IMG/VR virus record: IMGVR_UViG_3300018080_000200 | Location: 1-59,557 of that record | Strand: one strand, 5' to 3' | Source of the DNA: a virus | Length of the DNA: 59,557 bases | Shown here: positions 16,901-25,304 of the stretch, piece by piece | Layout of the letters: the number at the start of each line of letters is the position of its first letter | Numbering within the stretch: position 1 is the first letter of the stretch | The notes under the pieces: generated by a model | What the model was told of the DNA's origin: nothing | Database searches by the model: none | The model's input: only the letters and a program-made list of their open reading frames with translations | Position numbers and translations under genes: made by a program

Positions 16901-18363
16901 AAGTTCCTTTTATTTATAAGAAGTTTGAAGCTTACCTTAAAGGTGCTGGCGCCAACGTAGAAAAGTTTGGCCACGATACTAGAATACAACCTTTAACTCA
17001 ACAGGGTGTGGATGCCATTGCGGGGTTGCCAGTTAAAAACGATAGGCTGTTAAAGGCCAAAGACCTTTCTCCTGAGAAGGGAGGACTTTTTGATTTCGCT
17101 ATTACTGGCGGACCTTCCGGACAGCGATGGTCCCACATTCCATTAGTTGAGCCAATGCCCAATCCAGCTATGGAAGAGCCCATCCGTAGAATGTTAGGGC
17201 TAACCCAAAAGAAATACGAGTCTATTTTATCCGGAAAAGAGCAGTTTGAGGGGGCCACTGGCCCTAAGGCTATAGCGAATGGTTTGAAAGCGCTAAACAT
17301 AGACACGGAGTTTAATAGGGCTAAGGCTGAAATTAAGAGTGGTAAACGGAGTATCCGTGATGATGCCGTGAAAAGGCTTCAATACCATACTATGTTTAAG
17401 AAGACGGGTATCAAGCCTGCTGACTTAGTACTCGATAAATGGCCTGTGCTGCCGCCTCAGTTTAGGCCTATTGCAGTATCTGGAGCGGGGAATACGGTAG
17501 TTGTCTCTTCTCCCAATCTTCTTTATAAAGATTTAATACAGGCCAACTCTACTTTAGGTGACCTTAAGAAGGATCTTCTAGAAGAGGACACTACAGAGGA
17601 AAGACTGGGGCTTTATAAGGCACTAAAAGCAGTAGCAGGGTTGGGCGATCCTATAAATATTAAAACTAAAAGAAAGCGTGCTAAAGGGTTTATTAAAGAT
17701 ATTATTGGGGATATCCCAAAAAGCGGGCTGTTTCAGTCCAAAGTTCTTGGAAAGACACAGGATTTAGTTGCTAGAGCAGTAGCCATGCCAGATCCGGCCT
17801 TGAATATGGACCAAATAGGGGTACCCAAGGATGCCCTATGGAAGATGTTTAAGCCTTTTGTTATGAGACGCCTAGTGCAAAGAGGCATACCTGCTTTAGC
17901 CGCTGCGGATGCTATTGAAAATAGAACTCCGCAAGCTCAGGAGGCCCTGGAGAGAGAGATTAAGGAACGGCCGGTTATGATGGATCGTGCCCCGGCCCTA
18001 CATAAATTTAATATGATGGCAGGGTACGCAGTTCCTAGGAATGATACCAGTTTAGGGTTCCCTGTTAGTACTGCGCCAGGCTATAATGCTGATTTTGATG
18101 GAGACCAGTTGAATCTGCACGTACCTGTTACAGAGGAGGCTAAAGAAGAGGCGGTAAAGAAATTGCTTCCCAGTACCAACCTGTTCTCTATTAAAACCCA
18201 CGGAGTTCATTTTGTACCTCAGCACGAGGCGGGATTAGGGCTATATTTTGCGAGTAAGACTCCAAATAAGACCGCTGTAAAGAAGTTTAGTACGCAGGAG
18301 GAAGCCATACAGGCTTACCGCGATGGAACTATAAAGTTAAACGATCCTATAGAAGTGGGGTGA
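13996..18363 (+). CDS. RNA polymerase beta subunit fused to beta' N-terminal part
   Basis: This 1455-residue protein is a bacterial-type RNA polymerase catalytic chain. Residues 1-~980 are beta-like: Y-M-P-F-K-G-Y-S-V-E-D-G (Glu638, Asp639 = E. coli E813/D814), D-K-I-A-N-R-F-G-G-K-G-V (Lys775, Lys783 = K1065/K1073) and N-P-L-G-V-P-S-R (810-817). From about residue 1000 it is beta'-like: E-K-G-G-L-F, L-P-P-Q-F-R-P, K-P-F-V, R-A-P-A-L-H-K and the metal-binding N-A-D-F-D-G-D-Q with Asp1366, 1368 and 1370. It ends soon after (L-G-L-Y). The N-terminal beta' zinc cysteines are missing. Its position among virion genes suggests a virion polymerase; no alpha or omega gene is seen. Confidence 0.92.
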   Translation: MATLPRTLHDFHDTTATRKRIFEKVTAAFQDAFPKKGRHTTVEVSNLSIPSKEYSIADQKKHILEGRDLTVPLKGTLKLRDNDSGKVIEERTQTLAQVPYYTGRGTFISNGNDFATVNQFRLNPGVYTRWKDNGDLEAHFNLQHGSGLSFRSFLEPKTGVFRLNVGQANLKLYPILRAMGVRHGDIESAWGKDIAAINQHAGKDMSTVKKLYSKIAGWRANPNLSIPEQGQEITKELAKARMDPSVNRVTLKGDFDRVTPRVFLKATSKLLDINKGKDRVDDRDSVAFRRVFDVADYMSEKVRKDAGNIRKKVLSKVDRERSLKAITPGIFTRQVKGAVLTDSKIQPVEEVNPVELFDYQERIVSLGEGGISSVEAVPEEARNVHPSQLNSIDPVRGPESMTVGVDVRAAYNTFKGDDGRLYSSVLNKRGQRTLIPADKLARAVVAFPGQYGKRGSGIKVIDKKGTLRDASDKEVEYWLPHGQGMFSHVANLIPGIGSTEGRRLLMGSKFQTQALPLETPEHPIVMNKVPGTDIPFERLIGMKIGGRPAKVGGRVTKVTPNDIYIKGADGKSVRHGVYNNFSFNRKSYIHQTPIVKPGDVVRRGQPLAKSTFTDKEGNLALGRNLVTAYMPFKGYSVEDGIVVSESASKKLTTDLMYSVNQPVDKEVELGKSKYVTGMPTTFTKPQLANLDNEGVIKPGTTIKKGDPIILALHKRPLSATDIVLGKLHKSLRNFYSDKSHVWDHDTDGTVTDVAKTKKGYKVTIKTKSPLVESDKIANRFGGKGVIGKILPDDQMPVIESMGKRVEVLLNPLGVPSRINPMQVFETLLGKVSEKTGKPYLVEPFSDESRVDFVKRELKKHGVSEQEWLVDPSTGKRYKNPILVGKQFFTKSFKTSESGFSARELGSYTAEERPAKGGKEGAKKIGGMLISALLAHGATNNLREMSTIKGTKNREFWKAMRLGLPLPSPEVPFIYKKFEAYLKGAGANVEKFGHDTRIQPLTQQGVDAIAGLPVKNDRLLKAKDLSPEKGGLFDFAITGGPSGQRWSHIPLVEPMPNPAMEEPIRRMLGLTQKKYESILSGKEQFEGATGPKAIANGLKALNIDTEFNRAKAEIKSGKRSIRDDAVKRLQYHTMFKKTGIKPADLVLDKWPVLPPQFRPIAVSGAGNTVVVSSPNLLYKDLIQANSTLGDLKKDLLEEDTTEERLGLYKALKAVAGLGDPINIKTKRKRAKGFIKDIIGDIPKSGLFQSKVLGKTQDLVARAVAMPDPALNMDQIGVPKDALWKMFKPFVMRRLVQRGIPALAAADAIENRTPQAQEALEREIKERPVMMDRAPALHKFNMMAGYAVPRNDTSLGFPVSTAPGYNADFDGDQLNLHVPVTEEAKEEAVKKLLPSTNLFSIKTHGVHFVPQHEAGLGLYFASKTPNKTAVKKFSTQEEAIQAYRDGTIKLNDPIEVG

Positions 18364-18366
18364 TCC

Positions 18367-18765
18367 ATGTCCTTTAATTGGGATTTAATGAAGAAAATAG
18401 CTAGTAATTTACAGAAGCAAGGGTTTATACCTGGCAACCAAATACCTAGCCAGCCAATGATGGGTATGGACCCCAGTATGATGGGAGGTGGGATGCCTCC
18501 TATGGACCCCAGTATGATGGGAGGCGAAGTTCCGCCAGAAGGGGCTCCTCCAGCGGAAGAGTCTCCGAAAGAAGAGGAAGGGGCTTCAAAATACGAGGTT
18601 CTAGAGACTCGTATGAGTGCTTTAGAACAACGTTTTAATGATTTAAGTAACTATTTACTAAAAGGGAGTCAGCCAAGTGCTAAGACGGCCGAAGCTAATA
18701 AAGACCCTACATCTGACTTGGTTATTCCCGAATTACAAAAGATATTATTGAGGAGTGAACAATGA
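18367..18765 (+). CDS. Met/Pro repeat and coiled-coil protein within RNAP operon
   Basis: The 132-residue protein has three parts: an N-terminal helix (residues 1-20), a Met/Gly/Pro-rich repeat (two 12-residue units with core M-D-P-S-M-M-G-G) followed by acidic Pro-rich sequence, and a coiled coil (about 78-100, YEVLETRMSALEQRF). It lies three bases after the beta-beta' gene and overlaps the next gene by four bases. It could tether or assemble the split polymerase; this is inference from position. No family is known to me. Confidence 0.65.
   Translation: MSFNWDLMKKIASNLQKQGFIPGNQIPSQPMMGMDPSMMGGGMPPMDPSMMGGEVPPEGAPPAEESPKEEEGASKYEVLETRMSALEQRFNDLSNYLLKGSQPSAKTAEANKDPTSDLVIPELQKILLRSEQ
18465..18524 (+). 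repeat. 36-nt tandem coding repeat
   Basis: A 24-base block (TATGGACCCCAGTATGATGG plus GAGG) at 18465-18488 recurs exactly at 18501-18524, a period of 36 bases or 12 codons. It encodes the Met-Asp-Pro-Ser-Met-Met-Gly-Gly units of the coiled-coil protein. The near-perfect DNA identity points to recent expansion. Confidence 0.85.
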
Positions 18766-19379
18766 GGAGATGTTTAATCGTAGCGGTTATATTTCCGTTA
18801 CTGCTTGGCTGTACAAGCGTGAAACACGCGTTTGTTGACTTTGGTACCAATTACGTGGAGCAAGAAGTTCCACCTATCGTGACGAAGCTTCTTAAAGAAG
18901 AGCTGGCAGAGTGGAAGATCGTCTCATTTATAAAAGACCTTAGGGCTGAAAATCCGGTGTGGGCCGACTATTTAGAGAACCTTTTGAAACAACTAAGCGC
19001 TAAGGCCAAAGAACGGTTGATCGCACAATATGAAACATTTAAGACAGCGGCTACAAAAGATCTTGAAGGTACTGGATCTGCTTTTGAAGATTTTGATATC
19101 GATAAGAACGGGCAGATTTCTTTCAATGAATTAATCCGTCTATGTGATGCCCTTGGGGATAAAGAGAAAACCTGTGTGAGAGACGGCATACAATATTTAC
19201 TCTTGCGGTACGGCATGATGTTCTTCGGCGAACCAATAAAGGATAATTTATTGGATTACCTAGCTGCCCCCACTGAGACCACTAAAGGACTTCCAAAGCA
19301 GAAAACGGATAAAGAAACCGTAGAGTATTTTGTGAAACTTCTTAAAGCAATGGATGAGGATAGTAAACCTAAAAAATGA
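18762..19379 (+). CDS. EF-hand lipoprotein between the RNAP genes
   Basis: The 205-residue product begins with Met-Arg-Arg, a hydrophobic core and the lipobox L-L-G-C (Cys17), so it is a predicted lipoprotein. Residues about 112-123 (D-I-D-K-N-G-Q-I-S-F-N-E) are a textbook EF-hand calcium loop, with all ligand positions kept. The remainder is helical. It is coupled to both neighbours by ATGA overlaps, so it is made together with the two polymerase chains. Why a calcium-binding envelope lipoprotein should sit inside an RNA polymerase operon is unclear. It could aid entry, exclusion or particle assembly. Confidence 0.75.
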   Translation: MRRCLIVAVIFPLLLGCTSVKHAFVDFGTNYVEQEVPPIVTKLLKEELAEWKIVSFIKDLRAENPVWADYLENLLKQLSAKAKERLIAQYETFKTAATKDLEGTGSAFEDFDIDKNGQISFNELIRLCDALGDKEKTCVRDGIQYLLLRYGMMFFGEPIKDNLLDYLAAPTETTKGLPKQKTDKETVEYFVKLLKAMDEDSKPKK

Positions 19380-21232
19380 GTAAGAAAACTACTGTAGGGC
19401 GCTTATTATTAGAGAAAGCTATACCTGGTGAGTTCAAGTCTTCTTTATTGAAAATGGAGAATGCTACCAAGGGGGATCTACGCAGTTTCTTCCAGCATGT
19501 TGCTGACACTAAACCGGAGGCGTATAAGGGTGTCTTACAGCAGTTAAAGGATTTAGGGGATGACATTGCCACTACGGAAGGCTCTAGCTTTTCACTTTTA
19601 GATTTTACCCCTCCATTTAATAAAAAGGAAGTTTTAAAGCCTTTATTGAGTAAAATCAACAAAATAAGGAGTAGTTCTAAGCCGTTAGAGGAGCAGGAAG
19701 CGGAAGTAGGTAACTTACTCCAGGGTGCTTCTGGGAAGATCAGGGGTCTAACGCTAGAGTCGGCTCTAAAAAGGGGAGACGTCATCTCGCAAATGGTTGC
19801 CACCGGCACTAGAGGCAAACCTGCTCAGTTGAATATGATGGTAGGCTCTCCGTTAATGTTTACTGATCACCATAATAGACCTATCACTGTCCCCGTCATT
19901 AGTTCGTACTCGGAAGGATTAAAACCTTACGAGTACTGGACTGCTAGTTACGGTGCTCGTAAGGGTGTTATCTCCGAAAAGCTCTCTCTAAGAGATGCTG
20001 GGTATATGGGGAAACAGTTAGTGAGAGTGGCTAATACTCTTCTTGTTACAGCCGATGATTGCGGAGTCCAGAATGGTATTATGGAGTCAACCTCAGGATC
20101 GGATGCTGTTGGGCGTTACTTAGCTAGGTCTGAGGGAGGATACCCGAGAAATACTTTAGTTACTGCTGAAGTATTGTCTGGTTTAGTGAAGCGTGGAGTT
20201 AAGTCGGTTATGGTGCGGTCCCCTCTAACCTGTGAAGCTACGAACGGTATCTGTAAGTACTGCTCTGGTCAAAATGAAAAGAGTAAACTACCGGAATTAG
20301 GAGAAAATGTAGGAATAAACGCAGCGCATTCGATGAGTGAACCTTTGATGCAAATGACTCTGAATGTAAAACATTCTGGAGGTGTAGCCGGTGGCGGTGG
20401 GGTTGGCGGTTTTAAGCTACTAAAACAGTTGACCACTATACCAAAAAACTTTACGCATGGTTCCATACTTTCTGAGAAAGCGGGTACTGTTGAGAAGGTA
20501 GTAGAGGCCCCGCAGGGAGGGCACTATATAACAGTTGGAGAGCAAAAGCATTACTCCCCTCCCCTATTGACTGTTATTAAAAAAGTTGGAGATTCCGTCG
20601 AACAAGGGGATCAACTTACAGATGGGATAGTCAATCCTTCCGATGTGACTAGATTAAAGGGTGTTGGGGCTGGTCGGCTATACTGGGCCCGGGCAATGGA
20701 AAAGGTTATGCGGGATAATGGGGTAAAACTGTGGAAGCCTAATTACGAGATTATAGCTAAAGGCTTAGTGAATCACGTTAGAGTAGAAGATCCAGAGGGA
20801 CTAGGGGACAGTTTACCCGATGATGTTATAGAGTACTCGGCGAATGCCAATTCATTGATTCCTCAGAGTGCATTAGTTACCAATAATGTTAGACAAACCT
20901 TAGGGCAATACCTTGGGCAGAATGTATTGCATTATACTATTGGGACTAAGATAACTCCTAGCGTTATGAGGGACATCCAACGCGCCAAAATACAAGATGT
21001 AAAAGTAACAAATACTCCCCCTAGTGTTACTCCAGTGATGCTACGTAGTGCAGATGTTCCGCAAGCAAAAAAAGATTGGCAAGCGCAATTAGGGGCAACA
21101 AATTTAAAAAGAAATTTACTAAAGGCTATCTCTCGTGGTATGATAAGTAAGAGGCACGGGCTTCATCCTGAACCAGCTTTAGCGTACGGGTTGGAATTCG
21201 GTAAGCCAGTAGCTGGAAAAATAGGGTACTAG
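19376..21232 (+). CDS. RNA polymerase beta' C-terminal part
   Basis: This 618-residue protein continues beta' where the fusion protein stops. It opens with K-K-T-T-V-G-R-L-L-L (compare T-T-V-G-R-A-L-L). The second zinc site is complete: Cys229, Cys286, Cys293 and Cys296 have the 7- and 3-residue spacing of E. coli C888/C895/C898. The trigger-loop region starts at G309-E310 and includes A-A-H-S-M-S-E-P, Gln326 and the catalytic His333, but the Met and Arg before it are Leu329 and Asn330. The break in beta' lies near the cyanobacterial rpoC1/rpoC2 split. It must pair with the beta-beta' fusion. Confidence 0.92.
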   Translation: MSKKTTVGRLLLEKAIPGEFKSSLLKMENATKGDLRSFFQHVADTKPEAYKGVLQQLKDLGDDIATTEGSSFSLLDFTPPFNKKEVLKPLLSKINKIRSSSKPLEEQEAEVGNLLQGASGKIRGLTLESALKRGDVISQMVATGTRGKPAQLNMMVGSPLMFTDHHNRPITVPVISSYSEGLKPYEYWTASYGARKGVISEKLSLRDAGYMGKQLVRVANTLLVTADDCGVQNGIMESTSGSDAVGRYLARSEGGYPRNTLVTAEVLSGLVKRGVKSVMVRSPLTCEATNGICKYCSGQNEKSKLPELGENVGINAAHSMSEPLMQMTLNVKHSGGVAGGGGVGGFKLLKQLTTIPKNFTHGSILSEKAGTVEKVVEAPQGGHYITVGEQKHYSPPLLTVIKKVGDSVEQGDQLTDGIVNPSDVTRLKGVGAGRLYWARAMEKVMRDNGVKLWKPNYEIIAKGLVNHVRVEDPEGLGDSLPDDVIEYSANANSLIPQSALVTNNVRQTLGQYLGQNVLHYTIGTKITPSVMRDIQRAKIQDVKVTNTPPSVTPVMLRSADVPQAKKDWQAQLGATNLKRNLLKAISRGMISKRHGLHPEPALAYGLEFGKPVAGKIGY

Positions 21233-21233
21233 T

Positions 21234-23441
21234 ATGAATGAAGATTTTCAAGTTGCCTTTAGTGATATGGCTTACAGTAGGTTGCAGGGAGAGGCGCAAC
21301 CACTACTGCCATACTTGCTAGGGTTTGAGGTTGTGGATAAAAACGACAGTAACACGCAAGCTGTGGGCATATTTATATTCCAAATATATGATCTACACTT
21401 ATATGTCCCTGTATTCTTTATTAATGGTGAGGTAAAGCCTGTCATTCTATTGTATTTACCTAAGCAAGATCTTTTCGTTCCTTTGACGCCAGAGTATATT
21501 AGGCATATATTGAAACGGGCGACAATGAAATTCGGGGAGGGTGTCTCTAAGGAGGAGTCTGAAGTATTTGCTCGTCCTTCTCTAGAACGCCTCATACTTC
21601 CACCTAGAACTGGTAAATATGCTTCTATAAAAGGTACCCCTAGTGATATCTTTGTTAGAATGCTCTACTCTGGATGGCAGTTAGAACCTAATGTGCTGCA
21701 CAAGGCCGGTCAGGCGTACCCTCTTCCTATCGTTCGGACCTTCGCTGAAGATACCGACCTTATTAAAGTCGCAGACAAGCTGGGAATAATGGATAGCATT
21801 TTAGCATTAGTTAGTAATGCCCCCATTATTTACAAAGAAGCTACCAAAATAGAGGATTCGAAAGTCCGGGTAGTTGAAGAAGGCGACGATGACTTCATTA
21901 CCGAGGTTAGAAAATCTAAGGTTAATAAGAAGAAGGCCATTCGTAAACGTTTTGTAGTAACCGATGACGGCGACAACACAGTTCAACTTTATGACACTCA
22001 ATACACGGAAAAGATACAGAATCCCAATTCTAACGGAGTGTACCTTTTAATAGCAGCCGATGGTTCGCTCGTACCTGTGATTGTTATAATGTCTCCAAAA
22101 GACTGCAACACTATGCATGGGAGTACTCATACATTAGTTTATAGCTGGGAAGACGATCAGTATGCTATCCGTCCGGCAGAGAGGATTTGGGTAACTTCTA
22201 GTTATAAGGTCGATAACCTTGACAAGGTTATGAAACAAGGCGTAGAAGTAGACAAGGTTAAAGTAGGCAAAATGTATTTTTTAATGTGCCCTTCAGCTAT
22301 GATGTTTACTTCAGGGCATGCCTCTGAACCTTTTTTAGTTAAGAATAAGGTTACAACTACTGATGGTACTGTCTATTTGTCCGTTAAACCTTGCTACTAT
22401 AACGATGATTGGATCTCTAAACCCAGTGAAGGGTTAAACAGAGAGCAGTCTGACGGTATGACCGGATTCTTGGGCGAGGACCGTAGAGGTCAATCTTCGG
22501 AGACTTATTCTGAAGACGATGAGTACAAAGGGGGGCCGCGTCTTCTCGCTAAGATTTATATGACGGATTCCGATAGCAGGGACCTGACTCAAATAGGAAC
22601 TGGGTTAGCGGTCCCTAAACACTATCGCTTCTTTGAACTTACCGGGGAATGTGGTAGTTGCGGTTCATTACAAATTGGAGATCCTGGAACTTTAAATACT
22701 GCTATTCGTTTTAAACGTGGGTACAAGATGCTTAAGGTTCGCTCTGACGGGGCTGAGTATTTTACAAGTTTAGACGAGGCCCCTTGGAAGAAGTTTAATA
22801 AAGAGGCTGCTCTAGCCCAGCATTTGGTAGGACTTGGATTGAATACCCAGTCTATAGAGAGAATACTGGAGGACGTAGGGGCATGCTTACAGCATAAGTA
22901 TATGGTTAAATCTTCACAGTACAATCAAATGGACCCCACGTTGATGACCGATCCTACTTATTCTGCTGCATTCACACAGATACCAGAAGAAAGAATCTTT
23001 CCCGCGACAACGGAGCCTCCTCTTAACCCGCCGAGGCCTATGGGCGAAGGTGAGAATCTTTACCTGGGTCCTAGAGGAGTGCCTGGGGTATTAGGCCAAG
23101 CACCCGCTAACCCAGTAGGAGCGATGAAGGGGCTTGAGGCACTGGGGGATGATCAGCTGTTTGAGCACGGTATGCTTGCAGCGATTGCGTCTACCAGCGA
23201 TACTCTAGGGATGGTCAGTTCTTTTATACCTACTCTTAATGCGGCTGTTGATAAGTTAGCTAGAATTATTTTCTTATTTTGGTATAAGGCAGAAGACTTC
23301 CAAGATCTATTTCAAATAACGGAATATAATACCCAAGAGGATATGCTGGTACAAACGTTTAAGAATCTTGGTACTTTAGTCCTATCTTTTCAGAAAAAAG
23401 CTGCACCAGATAATGTGGAGTTAGAGCTTCATGGAAGTTGA
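21234..23441 (+). CDS. large virion structural protein of jumbo-phage type
   Basis: This 735-residue protein starts at the ATG one base after the polymerase stop. The first 100 residues (LLGFEVVDKNDSNTQAVGIF, V-P-V-F-F-I-N-G-E, Q-D-L-F-V-P-L) match a pattern I associate with a large virion protein seen in many big phages, whose role is unsettled. A middle part is rich in charged residues. The C-terminal part has Pro-rich linkers and a helical end. It is the largest unknown in the head region and could be an internal head or connector component. I do not see portal signatures. Confidence 0.65.
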   Translation: MNEDFQVAFSDMAYSRLQGEAQPLLPYLLGFEVVDKNDSNTQAVGIFIFQIYDLHLYVPVFFINGEVKPVILLYLPKQDLFVPLTPEYIRHILKRATMKFGEGVSKEESEVFARPSLERLILPPRTGKYASIKGTPSDIFVRMLYSGWQLEPNVLHKAGQAYPLPIVRTFAEDTDLIKVADKLGIMDSILALVSNAPIIYKEATKIEDSKVRVVEEGDDDFITEVRKSKVNKKKAIRKRFVVTDDGDNTVQLYDTQYTEKIQNPNSNGVYLLIAADGSLVPVIVIMSPKDCNTMHGSTHTLVYSWEDDQYAIRPAERIWVTSSYKVDNLDKVMKQGVEVDKVKVGKMYFLMCPSAMMFTSGHASEPFLVKNKVTTTDGTVYLSVKPCYYNDDWISKPSEGLNREQSDGMTGFLGEDRRGQSSETYSEDDEYKGGPRLLAKIYMTDSDSRDLTQIGTGLAVPKHYRFFELTGECGSCGSLQIGDPGTLNTAIRFKRGYKMLKVRSDGAEYFTSLDEAPWKKFNKEAALAQHLVGLGLNTQSIERILEDVGACLQHKYMVKSSQYNQMDPTLMTDPTYSAAFTQIPEERIFPATTEPPLNPPRPMGEGENLYLGPRGVPGVLGQAPANPVGAMKGLEALGDDQLFEHGMLAAIASTSDTLGMVSSFIPTLNAAVDKLARIIFLFWYKAEDFQDLFQITEYNTQEDMLVQTFKNLGTLVLSFQKKAAPDNVELELHGS

Positions 23442-24111
23442 TCACCTTAGTAAGCCGTTTGATTGGCGTGCGCAAAACGCAAGATCTTTGGAGCCAACTA
23501 TAGATGCGCTCTGCAAAGACTACCGCGATTACCTACGCGGCGATAATACCGATTACCGGTTTAGAGTAGCCAGGCAATTGCATGATAAGCCTGCTTTTAA
23601 AAGGCAAGTGGAGGCGATGCTTTTAGCCGGATTTTCTAGTGAGGAGTGCGCCGCTAAATTTAAAATAGGACCGGAGATCGTAGACACTTACAAGCAGCTA
23701 TTCTTTGACCTTGATACCAAAAACTCGGAAGCAGAATGCCTAGAGGCTGTAATGAATGACCCTTCTTATAGCGGCGATCAGTTTAAAGTAGTGGCTAGAC
23801 TACTGGGTCGAGAAGCTTTGATGTTTACTCTGGGGTACAAGACGAATATCACAAAGGAGTCTTCCGATAATATACGCCGCCGCCTGGAGTACGCGCTCCT
23901 CTTGCAGTGCGCGAGAATAGAGTTAATTGACCCAGAGGAAGACCAGCAGTTCAAAATTATCTTGAAAGCTATTGAAACATTAGGTAAATTAGAGTCTACG
24001 AAGGCTGATGCCGCACTTTCTAATGTACAGCAGATACTTTCTACAATTTCTGATAAGCTGACAGTTTACCAAGGTAAGCCTAAGAGAAGCAGAGAGGATT
24101 TGGGAATATGA
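23431..24111 (+). CDS. helix-turn-helix protein, possible small terminase-like
   Basis: This 226-residue, mostly helical protein contains near residue 65 a stretch L-L-A-G-F-S-S-E-E-C-A-A-K-F-K-I-G-P-E that fits a helix-turn-helix, followed by D-T-Y-K-Q-L-F-F-D. Similar segments occur in small terminase and other DNA-recognition proteins. It lies before the prohead protease and capsid genes, where packaging genes are often found. No large terminase follows, so the assignment stays open. It overlaps the previous gene by 11 bases. Confidence 0.45.
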   Translation: MEVDHLSKPFDWRAQNARSLEPTIDALCKDYRDYLRGDNTDYRFRVARQLHDKPAFKRQVEAMLLAGFSSEECAAKFKIGPEIVDTYKQLFFDLDTKNSEAECLEAVMNDPSYSGDQFKVVARLLGREALMFTLGYKTNITKESSDNIRRRLEYALLLQCARIELIDPEEDQQFKIILKAIETLGKLESTKADAALSNVQQILSTISDKLTVYQGKPKRSREDLGI

Positions 24112-25304
24112 GTGAGATATACTCTATCATTGCAGATGCCACTCTTGAGGCGGCGACCCTTTTACGCTCGGGGGTTTCTCCTACTGATGCAGTAGAGAAG
24201 GTTGCTATAAGCAATGAGCTAACTCTTGACTCTGTAGATCGAGTTACGGAGGCTCTTAATACTGCGCAGATGCTTTCGGTTCTGAAGAAAGACGCTAGTG
24301 AGCGTCGGACAGAGTTTGAAGTAGCCGATAGCACAGAGGTGAAAAGACGTTTAACAAAAAAGGCGGTCAAAACAGCCGAGTGGCATGGCAATGACCCCTT
24401 TATGGACTACTATGCTCCCACTCTTAGGAAGAAATACATCCCTCCTCCTACTGTGGAAGTTTTACAAAAAACAGCAACAGCTACCCCTAACCAGATTTTA
24501 AAGCAGCTTAACTCTATTAGTAAGGTTGCCGAATTAGCTGTTATGGAATTACACACTACTGGGAGAGAGTTGTTGCGGAAACTTGCAGAGGTTAAACCCT
24601 TACTTCCCTCATTACACAATATTTTAGCGGTATGTTCTGATGAACCTTACTGTGGGAACGCTATGGAGTATTTAACTAAAGTAGCAGGGGTAAGTAGTTT
24701 GTCGCCTCCGGATTCTTTGGTTGATTCTTCAGAGTTTGCACCATTCAGGGATTTCTGTAGGCTATTGCAGAAGTACGATGCTCTAGAAAAAGTGGCTAAG
24801 GATTACGCGGATCTCTATAAAACGGCGCATGAGAAATTTAAAGAGACAGTCTACTCTTCAATGGAGAAGGACGCTGCCGGTATTGCACCTTTTATATCTT
24901 CCGGACTATGGGCAGGGCGGTTGGGGCAGTCTGCAATGGGTATGAGAGAGAGTAATCTGGCAAAACGGCAGACTGGCCTACAAAGTGTAAAAGAGTTAAT
25001 TTCTGCAGTTAAGAAAGCCAGAAAACTACAGCAAATTGTAAAAGGAGATGAGATCTTACGAGAGCAACCGCCGGAGAAAGTTCTTAGTGCTTACAATATG
25101 CTTAACGCTATGTCTGGAATGGCTGCTACTCAAGAGCCAGTCGTTAGGGCGTTCTTACGCCAGGCAGTCTTGCACGGGGACACTCTTACTGGGTTTGATG
25201 TTAAGCAATACTTAGACCTTGAGAAAGGGTTAAGAGAACTCGACTATATTAATAAGGGCAAACTAAGCCCTACACAGCAATTAAAAAATGTGAGGGGTAA
25301 GTAA
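24108..25304 (+). CDS. helical head-region protein, unknown
   Basis: The 398-residue product starts in an ATGA overlap. It is almost entirely helical and charged, with several lysine-rich segments. An N-terminal stretch (A-A-T-L-L-R-S-G-V-S-P-T-D-A-V-E-K-V-A) loosely recalls the recurring motif of this phage. There is no membrane segment. Position suggests a head component or internal protein. I recognise no family. Confidence 0.55.
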   Translation: MSEIYSIIADATLEAATLLRSGVSPTDAVEKVAISNELTLDSVDRVTEALNTAQMLSVLKKDASERRTEFEVADSTEVKRRLTKKAVKTAEWHGNDPFMDYYAPTLRKKYIPPPTVEVLQKTATATPNQILKQLNSISKVAELAVMELHTTGRELLRKLAEVKPLLPSLHNILAVCSDEPYCGNAMEYLTKVAGVSSLSPPDSLVDSSEFAPFRDFCRLLQKYDALEKVAKDYADLYKTAHEKFKETVYSSMEKDAAGIAPFISSGLWAGRLGQSAMGMRESNLAKRQTGLQSVKELISAVKKARKLQQIVKGDEILREQPPEKVLSAYNMLNAMSGMAATQEPVVRAFLRQAVLHGDTLTGFDVKQYLDLEKGLRELDYINKGKLSPTQQLKNVRGK

